From assembly GCA_032059445.1 (NCBI GenBank), contig DAMCAP010000002.1, forward strand, positions 104,680 through 168,679: a stretch of DNA of 64,000 nucleotides, given 5' to 3'. The notes below the pieces were generated by a model. The model was not told the origin of the DNA and did no database searches. It was given only the letters and a program-made list of their open reading frames with translations. This DNA is from DAMCAP01 sp032059445 (GTDB lineage: Bacteria > Bacillota > Clostridia > Oscillospirales > Ruminococcaceae). Below, piece after piece: positions 24,905 through 32,803 of the stretch. A program made the position numbers and the translations under genes. Positions within the stretch are counted from its first letter, which is position 1. Every line of letters starts with the position of its first letter.

Positions 24905-25546
24905 CTAATCAATTTTACTCATTACGTTATCGCAATCCATACAAGCAATGTTGACATCTTTGGTTGCACGAACAGAGATACCACAGCTAGAGCAAACATA
25001 TTTCCGTGTACTGGATTTTTTCTTGGGCAACGACAAACTATTTCCGTTGGTACTGTGATCGCCAGTATTGTCGGTAACAGGGTAGGGAAGTGTACCTCTG
25101 CAATAGTCTATTGTGTGATCTAATAAACCATATTGCTTTAGTGTTTCTACAAAGTCAGCCGTTGGGGTTGTTTTGGAGTACCCTATGTACGGCACATAGT
25201 CAATCTGTAGTCCTCTTGCTTCTGCAATGGCTTTAAACTTCTTATTATGATACCGCCCTCCCTTGCTGGTGTCATCAATGGTATTCACCATAGCATACAG
25301 GTGGCACAGCTCATGTTGCAGGGTTGCCAGTACTTGTGGCAGTGGTCTTGTTAAATGCTCCGCACTGATATTGATTTCATGATAGGATTTCTGCTTGTCT
25401 GTCCATACTTTATCCTCCGTGATATACCCATAGGCTTTTGGGCTAGACTGGATTGTAATTACGGGTTGGGGCAGTGTACCCCCAAAGTAAACCTTGTTGA
25501 GCACATCAAAAGCTCTTTCAAACAATGCGTTGTAATCTGATAGCAT
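24905..25546 (-). CDS. SprT-like zinc metallopeptidase
   Basis: 213 residues. The zinc peptidase motif HELCH (H78, E79, H82) with a further candidate ligand H100 (GRYHNKKF) fits the SprT-like domain, related to Spartan, which cleaves DNA-protein crosslinks in eukaryotes. A C-terminal zinc ribbon with CSSC and CMDC pairs (about residues 185-208) also matches the SprT layout. The ATG at 25546 has GGAGG seven bases upstream; the ATG two codons earlier is too close. In the island it may process protein-DNA adducts at replication or recombination intermediates; this is inference. Confidence 0.85.
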   Translation of the reverse strand: MLSDYNALFERAFDVLNKVYFGGTLPQPVITIQSSPKAYGYITEDKVWTDKQKSYHEINISAEHLTRPLPQVLATLQHELCHLYAMVNTIDDTSKGGRYHNKKFKAIAEARGLQIDYVPYIGYSKTTPTADFVETLKQYGLLDHTIDYCRGTLPYPVTDNTGDHSTNGNSLSLPKKKSSTRKYVCSSCGISVRATKDVNIACMDCDNVMSKID

Positions 25547-25703
25547 ATCCATACCTCCATATTTCTGTTAGTACGGTATAATTATCAGAATGTGTGGAAA
25601 TAGGATGTGGTTTTGAAAATGCACTGACAAGATATAGGGTTGAATATATAACAAAAAGCACCCACCAAAATAATAGGTGAGTGCTTTCCAAATAAAACTA
25701 TAA

Positions 25704-26160
25704 AAGCGTAATTCCGTATTTATATGCGTTTCATTATGCTACGAATATAAGCCTCAGAGTCACCACTCGGGCAATATGTCACCATCTTCTCCACAAGCGT
25801 TTGATCTTTATCTACAACAAAATCTTTCACTAATTGATAAAAAGTCGCGGTGTCAATATTCATTTGACGAGTACACTTATTTCTCACGGTGCTTTCGGTA
25901 ACTGAAAACCTTACTGCGCAATGCTTGAATGCTTCACGAGTTATCGCATCTACTTCCTCCATTGGAAGTCCCATCGTTTTATACTGCTCATCAGTTTCCA
26001 AACGATGGTTAATATCATTCTTCAGTTCTCTAACTACACAAATAATCTGGTCTGCATACCGGCTCATGTCACGACCTCCGTTGATAATCTTTTTTAAGAT
26101 TATACTATATTTCTATTATAATCTCAATGATTTAGATCCCTACATAAGCGTAATTCCGTA
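25704..26160. repeat. Pair of 15-bp direct repeats flanking a small gene
   Basis: AAGCGTAATTCCGTA occurs at 25704-25718 and again at 26146-26160, bracketing the gene at 25,720-26,067. It may mark a small cassette insertion or a duplicated regulatory site. Confidence 0.7.
25720..26067 (-). CDS. Island protein of unknown function
   Basis: 115 residues, mostly helical, not recognised. GGAGG lies 7 bases before the ATG at 26067. Segments such as VRFSVTESTVRNKCTRQMNIDTATFYQLV could form a small helix-turn-helix, so a regulatory role for the neighbouring cargo is possible but unproven. The gene is bracketed by 15-bp direct repeats. Confidence 0.6.
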   Translation of the reverse strand: MSRYADQIICVVRELKNDINHRLETDEQYKTMGLPMEEVDAITREAFKHCAVRFSVTESTVRNKCTRQMNIDTATFYQLVKDFVVDKDQTLVEKMVTYCPSGDSEAYIRSIMKRI

Positions 26161-26177
26161 ATTCCACAGAGTCTTTA

Positions 26178-26750
26178 CTATATAACACCATGATACAGTG
26201 ACAATTGGTCATTATAAATTTTAGGCATAGCAACTGTACTACCTGTGAGTGAAGAAAACAACTGCCCAATATCATCCCCACAAGCAGTAGCCAACTCTTT
26301 TGCAGCATCCATACTCTTTATACTGTAAAATTTCTTATGTGGCGTAAAATACACCAGTACGGTTTTTGCCTGCTTAGTAAGGTTTATAATATTGTTGAGC
26401 GTACCTTTGCTCTTTCCATTCCATATCATAAATCCATAATCAGCATCCTCAGCCATAAGCTTATCCTTTGTAGCGTAAAAGTCAAACCCTTTAGCACCAT
26501 CTAATACAGGTGCATTTTGAACATCCCAATTTCCTATATTGTTGCGCGCAACTCCGTTGCTGGCGTATACAATAGCGTTTCTATAAGTTCTGCTATTCAA
26601 ATACTGTTGTACCATCTTATCGACGCCATTCGCATCTCCAACTAAAACGGTTATGTCTTGACTAATGATGTTGTCAATTCGCTTCTCCACATCAACGCTT
26701 AGGGTTTTCAATACCCTCGGTCCGGCAATAAATACCTTCAAAAACCTCAC
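26178..26750 (-). CDS. SLOG-like nucleotide-binding domain protein
   Basis: 190 residues with a Rossmann-like start KVFIAGPRVL, the loop VLVGDANGVDKMVQQYL and the conserved MAEDADYGFMIWNGKSKGTLNNI, consistent with the SLOG (SMF/DprA-LOG) superfamily of nucleotide sensors. Related proteins occur widely beside phosphoribosyltransferases, as here: it starts (GTG) in a 4-base overlap with the upstream PRTase-like gene. It may bind or modify a nucleotide made or consumed by that partner. Substrate unknown. Confidence 0.7.
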   Translation of the reverse strand: MRFLKVFIAGPRVLKTLSVDVEKRIDNIISQDITVLVGDANGVDKMVQQYLNSRTYRNAIVYASNGVARNNIGNWDVQNAPVLDGAKGFDFYATKDKLMAEDADYGFMIWNGKSKGTLNNIINLTKQAKTVLVYFTPHKKFYSIKSMDAAKELATACGDDIGQLFSSLTGSTVAMPKIYNDQLSLYHGVI

Positions 26751-27328
26751 CCCCTCGTCTTAGTCATAGTTAGAACATATATATGCTTTATATTTTTGTC
26801 AGTACGCAGCACATTGACGCATTCACGCAACGTACTTCCGCTTTCATACAAGTCATCGACAATCAACATATTATGCGGGCACTTTGCCTCTTGCAGCTTA
26901 ATGATTGATCCGTTAATTTGATGTTTCTGCTCGCCTGATAGATTTTTTGCGCAAATAGTAGTGTCTTTCTTCAAGACATTATCGAAATATCTTACATCCA
27001 GTAACTCAGCAATTTCACGAGCAATTTCATAAGCTGGCTGGTACATTCTATTCATATTAGAAGATGGGGCAGGTATAACAGCAGAAACAGTTTTCAGTGC
27101 CCTCCAATTTAATACGAAGGGTTTTGCAAGCTGAATGATTTCATCTAAACTGTCATGTTTATTTCTATATTTGAAATGAAACAGTAATTCACCCATATTA
27201 CTTCTGACTGTATGAAACTGCATATGACCATATACATCTTCCCCAACAGGAATACTAGAAACGGTATGCCTGTCTAAAGCATAACCCTCATCCCAGTTAC
27301 CGATTAACTTAATAGGATTAATACTCAT
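26747..27328 (-). CDS. ComF-like phosphoribosyltransferase
   Basis: 193 residues. The PRPP-binding loop is LIVDDLYESGSTL (about 156-168), as in type I phosphoribosyltransferases of the ComF/amidophosphoribosyltransferase branch. The start at ATG 27328 has GAGGGAG just upstream; ATGs at 27412 and 27406 lack binding sites. No competence or purine genes are near, and the coupling to a SLOG-like protein points to a nucleotide-handling pair within the island cargo, not to housekeeping salvage. N-terminal ComF zinc cysteines are absent. Confidence 0.75.
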   Translation of the reverse strand: MSINPIKLIGNWDEGYALDRHTVSSIPVGEDVYGHMQFHTVRSNMGELLFHFKYRNKHDSLDEIIQLAKPFVLNWRALKTVSAVIPAPSSNMNRMYQPAYEIAREIAELLDVRYFDNVLKKDTTICAKNLSGEQKHQINGSIIKLQEAKCPHNMLIVDDLYESGSTLRECVNVLRTDKNIKHIYVLTMTKTRG

Positions 27329-27504
27329 TATGCTCCCTCTTCCTTGCATCTTGTATTCATGATCGTTTAGCTTAATTATACCGTGACTTACTTTAAAAGG
27401 CAACATAATCATGATGCATAAAAAGACTAAGGGTATTAGTCAATCCCTTTAAAGCTTGTGTTTAGATCACTTGTAAATAACATTAAGCATACCGTCATAA
27501 ATGA

Positions 27505-27532
27505 TAGCGGCTACCAACAAGGATAGCCGCTA
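27505..27532. other. Hairpin between the RES gene and the PRTase gene
   Basis: TAGCGGCTA (27505-27513) pairs with TAGCCGCTA (27524-27532). The stem has no T-run, so it may be a weak terminator or processing site separating the two cargo pairs. Confidence 0.5.
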
Positions 27533-27543
27533 AATCTGATAAA

Positions 27544-28623
27544 CTATTTAATTTTATCGTAAGAGTAAGAAATTGATTTTACATCGTACACGGTAGTTCC
27601 AGTACACTTAAATAGACTTTGATCGAATACGGCTAAGTTTACTCCATTTTTATACATAGTACTAATGTACTCAATACCGTCGTAACCTTTGCTCTTTATG
27701 TAATCACTTATGTATTGAGTTGGCAAGTAGTCAAGGGAATTGTCATTTCTTAAAGGCTTTGCTATCTCTTGGCCAATCATTTTTAAATGTTCAATGTTAG
27801 TTGCATACTGCGTAAAGTCAAAACCATAGTCAATACCTATGAAAGGACTAATTTTATCAATATCTGCAAGATTGATAACCTCAATATCTTTTTGAAGCCT
27901 GAACTTACCAACCGTAACATAATCGTAGACACCAGCCCTTATTTCATATAAGGTTGTCTCCTTTGCGTCAGCAAGGTATAAGATACTGATTCCTTCTGGA
28001 TTAACCCGACCCGCCTTTGCTTTTATATCTGGTGGTGCCCCCATTTCTCTACAGGGATACCCTCTTTCAGTCGGGCATACTCTAGACCGATAAAACGTGC
28101 TTCCTGCTTTATACGACTTTCTTGCGCAACGCAAAAAAGTATAAAGAATTTCGGTATTAATGTAATCGCTGTGAAATCGGTTTCTGCGCTTTATAGCTTC
28201 AACGAAATCATTCCAACAGTGATTTTTAAGAATAGCATTCTGCTCCAAATAGTTGCGATCGTGACTTTGGAAAATTCCAACTGGACCATCAAACAGCTCT
28301 GGTTGCTCTTTGTACCTATCTGCACAAATTGAAGTAATGAGCCTATAAATGCGATCTGGCTTAGCCGTAAAGATATGCCAATTATTATATAAAATATTCT
28401 TCAATAGATCGGTATTCTCTTTAGGAAAGTCGTCTGGTAGATTTGCCACGGGCATGTATATGTCTAATAAACCATCAAAAAGCTCTGCAATAATTTGGTC
28501 TTTTCCAAGCTCATAGACATAAGTATTCTTGATACCACAAAAATCGCAATCTCCGTTTACTTTATTTCCATTAATAATTGCTTGAATTTCAACGTCAGCA
28601 AAGCAATGACTACAACATAGCAT
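27544..28623 (-). CDS. RES-domain protein with N-terminal zinc ribbon and HEPN-like region
   Basis: 359 residues. An N-terminal four-Cys ribbon (C4/C7 and C26/C29) is followed by a helical region carrying an Rx4H pattern (R146, H151) that fits the HEPN domains known to precede RES domains. The C-terminal RES domain shows its three defining residues: Arg in TFYRSR (about 179), Glu in TTLYEIR (227) and Ser in YISTMY (321). RES proteins studied so far degrade NAD+ or ADP-ribosylate targets. No Xre-type antitoxin is adjacent; instead it lies 1 base behind sce7725-like and sce7726-like genes. An abortive-infection effector is a reasonable inference. Confidence 0.78.
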   Translation of the reverse strand: MLCCSHCFADVEIQAIINGNKVNGDCDFCGIKNTYVYELGKDQIIAELFDGLLDIYMPVANLPDDFPKENTDLLKNILYNNWHIFTAKPDRIYRLITSICADRYKEQPELFDGPVGIFQSHDRNYLEQNAILKNHCWNDFVEAIKRRNRFHSDYINTEILYTFLRCARKSYKAGSTFYRSRVCPTERGYPCREMGAPPDIKAKAGRVNPEGISILYLADAKETTLYEIRAGVYDYVTVGKFRLQKDIEVINLADIDKISPFIGIDYGFDFTQYATNIEHLKMIGQEIAKPLRNDNSLDYLPTQYISDYIKSKGYDGIEYISTMYKNGVNLAVFDQSLFKCTGTTVYDVKSISYSYDKIK

Positions 28624-28624
28624 A

Positions 28625-29581
28625 TTATTCCACCTCGTTTAGGTACTTCCCCATTAATTCAAGGTGGTGCATTAACGATAATTTTTTAACTGTACCAAGC
28701 CCAGGATACGTCTCCTGTTCGTAGTGCTGTAAAAAAGTCCGCAATCCCAATGTCATTTCGACAGGATGAGGTGTAGCATTATACCACTCTGCCAATTTGG
28801 ATACGGCTTCATAATACTTTAGAGCAGGGTTTGTTATATCTTCGTTGGAATCAGAAACAAAATGCCTTACATGAAGGGTTTTATCAGGCTTAAAGTATAC
28901 AATATGTATGGCAACTGCATACGGCGCAAACCCTGCTTCAAGATACTCATTCCCTACAACGGAATAATCGGAGAATCCAACAAATCCATCCCCTTTATAA
29001 TACAGATGATCGTCGGAAAAGAACTCGTCTGTATCTTCCTGATAATCAGCATTCCTTTGCTGCTTCTCAAATTTATCATCCAATAAAACCTTATGATGAC
29101 GTATTCTGCGCCTAAACACACTCTCATCAGGCATCAGTGCATACTGTGGAACAATAGTGCCAAAGGCTTGTTCGTACAGATCCAAGAAATCTCGGTCGGT
29201 ATTAATTACCAATAAGTCAGCTTTGTTTACGCCTTGCTTATCCCAAAATTCAAGTAAGGATTTAGCATTTTTCTGCATTATTAGTGATTTGATTATTGCG
29301 GTATTTTCATATTGCTCCGCAAATCGCTGCTTATAACCAGCTTCTCTAGATTTCTCCTTGACATTTTTTAAATCGGACATAAAAGTTCCAACAGCTGGAT
29401 TGCGAATAATTGCTATAGGATGCGGTGCCTTGATAAACTCTGCCATTAAATTAACTAATGTCGGCGAGAGCTTGACAGGCTCTACAACGGGAATAATATG
29501 ATCTCCTAAGAGGTTATGAATTACCAACTCGCGTAAAGCGAGTAATTCATATTGGCGTCCACGGATATATGGGAAATACAT
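28625..29581 (-). CDS. sce7725-family (Beta-protein-like) protein
   Basis: 318 residues. The start MYFPYIRGRQYELLALREL and the ILL...VEPVKLS region fit the sce7725 family, which I recall as part of the Beta-protein group found in defence islands and phages; its biochemical function is unknown to me. The ATG at 29581 has GGAGGG 7 bases upstream; that GGAGGG also contains the end of the sce7726 coding region, so the two are translationally linked. It ends 1 base before the RES gene. Confidence 0.72.
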   Translation of the reverse strand: MYFPYIRGRQYELLALRELVIHNLLGDHIIPVVEPVKLSPTLVNLMAEFIKAPHPIAIIRNPAVGTFMSDLKNVKEKSREAGYKQRFAEQYENTAIIKSLIMQKNAKSLLEFWDKQGVNKADLLVINTDRDFLDLYEQAFGTIVPQYALMPDESVFRRRIRHHKVLLDDKFEKQQRNADYQEDTDEFFSDDHLYYKGDGFVGFSDYSVVGNEYLEAGFAPYAVAIHIVYFKPDKTLHVRHFVSDSNEDITNPALKYYEAVSKLAEWYNATPHPVEMTLGLRTFLQHYEQETYPGLGTVKKLSLMHHLELMGKYLNEVE

Positions 29582-29585
29582 AGCT

Positions 29586-30440
29586 TCACCCTCCATATTT
29601 TTTATTCAAAAACCCATTGAGTTCTTTCCAATCTGATTTAGACGGTTGAGAAAAATAAATTAGCGATTTTAATTCGTAAGGCACTTTTTCAAACTCGCTT
29701 ATCAAAATTCTGTTTCTCTTTTTTAACTGTTTTAATGCCATGTTGTAAGCGTCAAGAATGGGAATCTTTAAAAACTGTTTCAGGCATTCACCATAGTAAA
29801 AAACTGGCGAAGAAACCGGTAATTCACCATAATATTGCGATAAGATGTCCTCATGCTCATGTTTATGCAGCACCTTAAAGATAGCTGTATGATCTAATTT
29901 TGAATTATCTAATTTGGGCTCTTTTCTTAATCTTGAGCTTATCGTATTTTGGCGAGTAAGTACATAAATTCCAACAGGAGTATCCGCAAGAAGATCAATG
30001 GCACGTGCGTAATGACTTTCTGAGGTAACTACACATACATGGTTAAATGCTTTATAGTAGTCCCTCAGTTGAGTATCAAGGCGCTCAAAGGTATCGAGTT
30101 CCGTTTTAATTTCATATACAACAGCTTTACCATTAATGAGTATAAAATCTGCCTTGGATTTGCTTATCGGTATTTGGGTCAAAGCAGTCGTAGTATTAAT
30201 GCTATGCTTTTTCAATAGCAACTTATTGAGTAATGTGTTCTGATAAAAATATTCATTTCGGTATGCTTTAGACATGAATTTGTACACTTCGCTTATAAGA
30301 GCGCCGTTGTCTTTATCTTCTGGATCATCCACATACCGTTGAATAACAGTACCGTAGGTGCTATTGCGCTCATCATGAATCATGTCAAAAAAGACATTTT
30401 TGGTAAAGAGCCGATTTAGAATTACGTTGTTTTCAACCAA
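29586..30440 (-). CDS. sce7726-family protein with PD-(D/E)XK nuclease-like motif
   Basis: 284 residues. A restriction-endonuclease-like active site is visible: D98 in KADFILING and E110-x-K112 in VVYEIKTELD, after a helical N-terminal region. It resembles the sce7726 family, usually encoded with sce7725. The start is a TTG at 30440 behind AAGGAGGGAG. As the first gene of the leftward cargo operon it is predicted to be the nucleic-acid-cleaving or DNA-sensing component. The nuclease activity is inferred from motif only. Confidence 0.72.
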   Translation of the reverse strand: MVENNVILNRLFTKNVFFDMIHDERNSTYGTVIQRYVDDPEDKDNGALISEVYKFMSKAYRNEYFYQNTLLNKLLLKKHSINTTTALTQIPISKSKADFILINGKAVVYEIKTELDTFERLDTQLRDYYKAFNHVCVVTSESHYARAIDLLADTPVGIYVLTRQNTISSRLRKEPKLDNSKLDHTAIFKVLHKHEHEDILSQYYGELPVSSPVFYYGECLKQFLKIPILDAYNMALKQLKKRNRILISEFEKVPYELKSLIYFSQPSKSDWKELNGFLNKKYGG

Positions 30441-30606
30441 ATCTTGCTCCCTCCTTCAGTAGGCTTAAAACTTACTATTATTATAACACACAGTTCTAGT
30501 AGTTCAAGGCAATTTTTCCTAATTATACTTAATGCGTGATACCCAAACGCCCCCCGACCTAAAGGTGTTTTTAGGCTATAGCGAATGCTCAAAGCTCACT
30601 ATGGTT

Positions 30607-30627
30607 GCAGTAATCTTTACAGTAAAC
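30607..30627. promoter_or_regulatory. Candidate integrase arm-type sites, right end
   Basis: GCAGTAA at 30607 and ACAGTAAAC at 30619 repeat with 12-base spacing, matching the motif and spacing of the three sites near the left end. GGTTGCAGTAA is identical at both ends of the island. Confidence 0.55.
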
Positions 30628-30642
30628 CGCCGTTCTATACAA

Positions 30643-30678
30643 CAAAAAAGCCCTTGAAACTCAATGATTTCAAGGGCT
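30643..30678 (-). terminator. Terminator between attR and the cargo operon
   Basis: AGCCCTTGAAA (30649-30659) pairs with TTTCAAGGGCT (30668-30678). The run of six A on the left is a T-tail for minus-strand transcripts. It would stop transcription from the orphan tRNA promoter in attR before it reaches the sce7726 gene. Confidence 0.85.
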
Positions 30679-30709
30679 ATATGAACATATTTACTTTGAT
30701 ACTGGATAG

Positions 30710-30813
30710 TTACAAATCAGCTGCTCTACCAGCTGAGCTACACCAGCACTCTCAACAGCTTTTATAATATATCATACTCGATATTTTTTGTCAAGCCTTT
30801 TTTCGTCATTAAA
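30710..30813. repeat. attR, 104-bp direct repeat copy
   Basis: Identical to 13,252-13,355. It contains the orphaned 5' half of tRNA-Thr and its promoter, left behind on the far side of the island when the element integrated. Confidence 0.95.
30766..30794 (-). promoter_or_regulatory. Orphan tRNA promoter in attR
   Basis: The same TTGACA-17-TATATT element as at attL. It now transcribes half a tRNA and continues toward the cargo operon on the minus strand, unless stopped at the terminator 30,643-30,678. Confidence 0.75.
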
Positions 30814-31275
30814 TCGTTTTATATATGAAATGATATCACACATATAATGTTTCCCCTTTTCTTCTTCAATATTTCTGATCCAATATTTTCTTTTTGACTA
30901 TGTCCGCCTGTCGACCCTATATCTTCCTCTGACCTATAGATTTCTCAGCTGACATTACCCATACCTTTTCACTTGCAAGACTATAATTTCAAAGAGCCTT
31001 CTAGGCTGATACTTGCATTCTTAACGCCGCATCCTACCTTTGTTTATGTATGACGAACTAGCTTAAATGAAGCTAAATTTGAACTTTGACCGATCTGCTC
31101 ATCTCAAAGATTCATTGGGCATTTCGCCCCCAGGGATCTGTACAGTAAACCGAGGACTATATACAATAAATAAGACTTTGAAATTTAATGATCCCAAACA
31201 CATAACATAATCTCCAGTAATTTTAGTGCTAGATACCCATCAGCGGCTCTACCAGCCTAGCTGGATTTACACGTA
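30814..31275. mobile_element. Relic of an older related island, with degenerate att
   Basis: Directly after attR the sequence resembles the int-proximal left end of the island (compare 30,814-30,900 with 13,356-13,440: both contain ATAATGTTTCCCC and AATATTTCTGAT-like stretches). It then resembles the right end (ACAGTAAACCG at 31,142, a decayed form of the GAAA...AATGAT hairpin) and ends in a degraded tRNA 5' half with CAGCGGCTCTACCAGC near 31,241. Nothing coding remains. Confidence 0.65.
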
Positions 31276-31783
31276 GAGTAACTATATCAACGCACCATAC
31301 CAACTGCTTTTGTCAACATATTACATGTTCTTTAACCATAATACGAGCTTTACATAATATTATAGCAAAAATCCCCTGATTTCTCCACCAAACGCGGTAT
31401 AATTATCCTTGTTAGGGCAAACCAGATATGCTATAATAATTTTTGATCCTTTTTTGACAATGTGCTTACCACCCATCAAAGCATCCTTGAGCCTCAATCG
31501 GCTGTCACTGAGAAGCAGCTCATAAAGCCGCCACTCATACTATGGACAAGCCTTTATATATTTTGGTACAAGTGCCGAAGCTTCTGTTACACCTTACACC
31601 AACAAAATTAAATATGATGCAATTTTAGATCACCAAACTACAAGTATCTCCACTCGGCATTGTGTATAGCGCTGGCAATATAAAATCCTGAGGCAGCAGG
31701 TAGGATTATATCGTTATCGCTGTACATTATGATAGACTGTGCTCACCGACCTAAAACAAAATTATCAGCAAGGAGACAAAATA
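31276..31783. other. Region upstream of the sortase gene, no gene seen
   Basis: About 500 bases with no supported coding region. It presumably holds the sortase promoter; I see no clear riboswitch or repeat. Confidence 0.4.
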
Positions 31784-32797
31784 ATGGCTGCAAAACGCAC
31801 ATCCAACAGTGGTAAGTCCCCAATGACAAACATCATCGTTGTAGCAGTAGCTCTGGTGGTATTTATCGGAGCAGTGGCAATCGCTGTTTCAATGCTCAAC
31901 GACGACAAGCCTGAGCCAAGCACTCCGGAGCCTGTACAAAGCTCTGAAATCTTCCCAGAAGATTCTGAGCCTGTATCGCCTGAGTCAGAGCCTGAGGAAG
32001 ACCCTGCAAGCTCTACTCCTGCCAGCTCCTCGACTGGTTCTAAGCCCACCAGCTCTTCCGGTGCATCTAGCTCCTCTAGCTCCTCCTCTACACCTGCAGT
32101 ATTTAACCCCAATAGTCTAGGCTCCAGCGGCGCTTCGGGCATCGCAGCGGCCAAGGCTAAAAACAACGATGTTAAAGGCTGGCTCAAAGTACCCGGCACC
32201 AACATCAACTACCCCGTACTTCATCACGCCACCGACGTCAACTACTACATGGCTCGTGATCTAAGTAAGGGGCAGAGCAAAAACGGTGTAATCTGGGCTG
32301 ACCCCGATGCCACCTTCGGCACTGCCAGCGAGCTGCCCAAAAACACTGTCATCTACGGCCACAACTGGACAAACATCAGTGCTAACCCCCGCATCGGCGA
32401 TTCCTCCGATCTCATGTTTGCTCAGCTTACCGCTTTCCACCACCTCAATTTTGCTAAGGTAACCCCTTATATCTACTACTCCACCGAGGCCGAAGAAATG
32501 GTCTGGAAGGTATTTGCAGCATTCTATACCGATATCGGCTTTAACTACATCGATGCCAATCCATCCGACGCTACCTTTGCCAACGTCATCAGCGGTGCCA
32601 AGGCACGTAGCCGTCACAACTACGATGTAGATGTCAAGACCAGCGACAAGATCATCACCCTCTCTACCTGTACTCGTGCTTATGGCTCTAGCGACAGGCA
32701 GCGATTCGTAGTCATGGCTCGCCTGCTGCGTTCCGGTGAAGATACCGTAGCCGTCAACATCAGCTCCAACCCAAGCCCAGTACTGCCAAAGCTTTAA
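31784..32797 (+). CDS. srtB: Class B sortase
   Basis: A membrane-anchored cysteine transpeptidase that attaches surface proteins to the cell wall. The 337-residue protein has a membrane segment (about 16-36), a long Ser/Pro/Glu-rich linker (about 42-105) and a sortase domain with the catalytic His193 (VIYGHNW), Cys296 (LSTC) and Arg (about 307, in DRQRFVV). The class B assignment rests on the NYPVLHHATDVNYYM and YGHNW context. The start at 31784 has AAGGAGA at good spacing. No substrate gene is adjacent, but three secreted proteins ending in NPxTG-like tails lie at 54.8-58.5 kb. Confidence 0.9.
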   Translation: MAAKRTSNSGKSPMTNIIVVAVALVVFIGAVAIAVSMLNDDKPEPSTPEPVQSSEIFPEDSEPVSPESEPEEDPASSTPASSSTGSKPTSSSGASSSSSSSSTPAVFNPNSLGSSGASGIAAAKAKNNDVKGWLKVPGTNINYPVLHHATDVNYYMARDLSKGQSKNGVIWADPDATFGTASELPKNTVIYGHNWTNISANPRIGDSSDLMFAQLTAFHHLNFAKVTPYIYYSTEAEEMVWKVFAAFYTDIGFNYIDANPSDATFANVISGAKARSRHNYDVDVKTSDKIITLSTCTRAYGSSDRQRFVVMARLLRSGEDTVAVNISSNPSPVLPKL

Positions 32798-32803
32798 TCT
32801 CTT

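Larger units (their letters stand above)
13252..30813. mobile_element. Integrative genomic island inserted in tRNA-Thr
   Basis: About 17.5 kb bounded by perfect 104-bp direct repeats that start in the anticodon loop of tRNA-Thr. It contains a tyrosine integrase and excisionase at the left end, a Dam-like methylase, a DUF927-type ATPase, a serine resolvase and an accessory cargo at the right end. All genes run leftward. No relaxase, conjugation, capsid or terminase genes are seen, so it is either a mobilisable or satellite-like element or a defective island. It is visibly more AT-rich than the flanking chromosome. Confidence 0.9.

Noticed and set aside
24905..25546. Calling the HELCH protein an antirestriction ImmA/IrrE peptidase
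   Set aside because: The spacing of the third ligand and the C-terminal zinc ribbon fit SprT better than ImmA/IrrE.
13252..30813. Complete prophage
   Set aside because: Integrase, excisionase and a replication ATPase are present, but there are no terminase, portal, capsid, tail or lysis genes.
13252..30813. Conjugative element
   Set aside because: No relaxase, coupling protein or type IV secretion genes were found.
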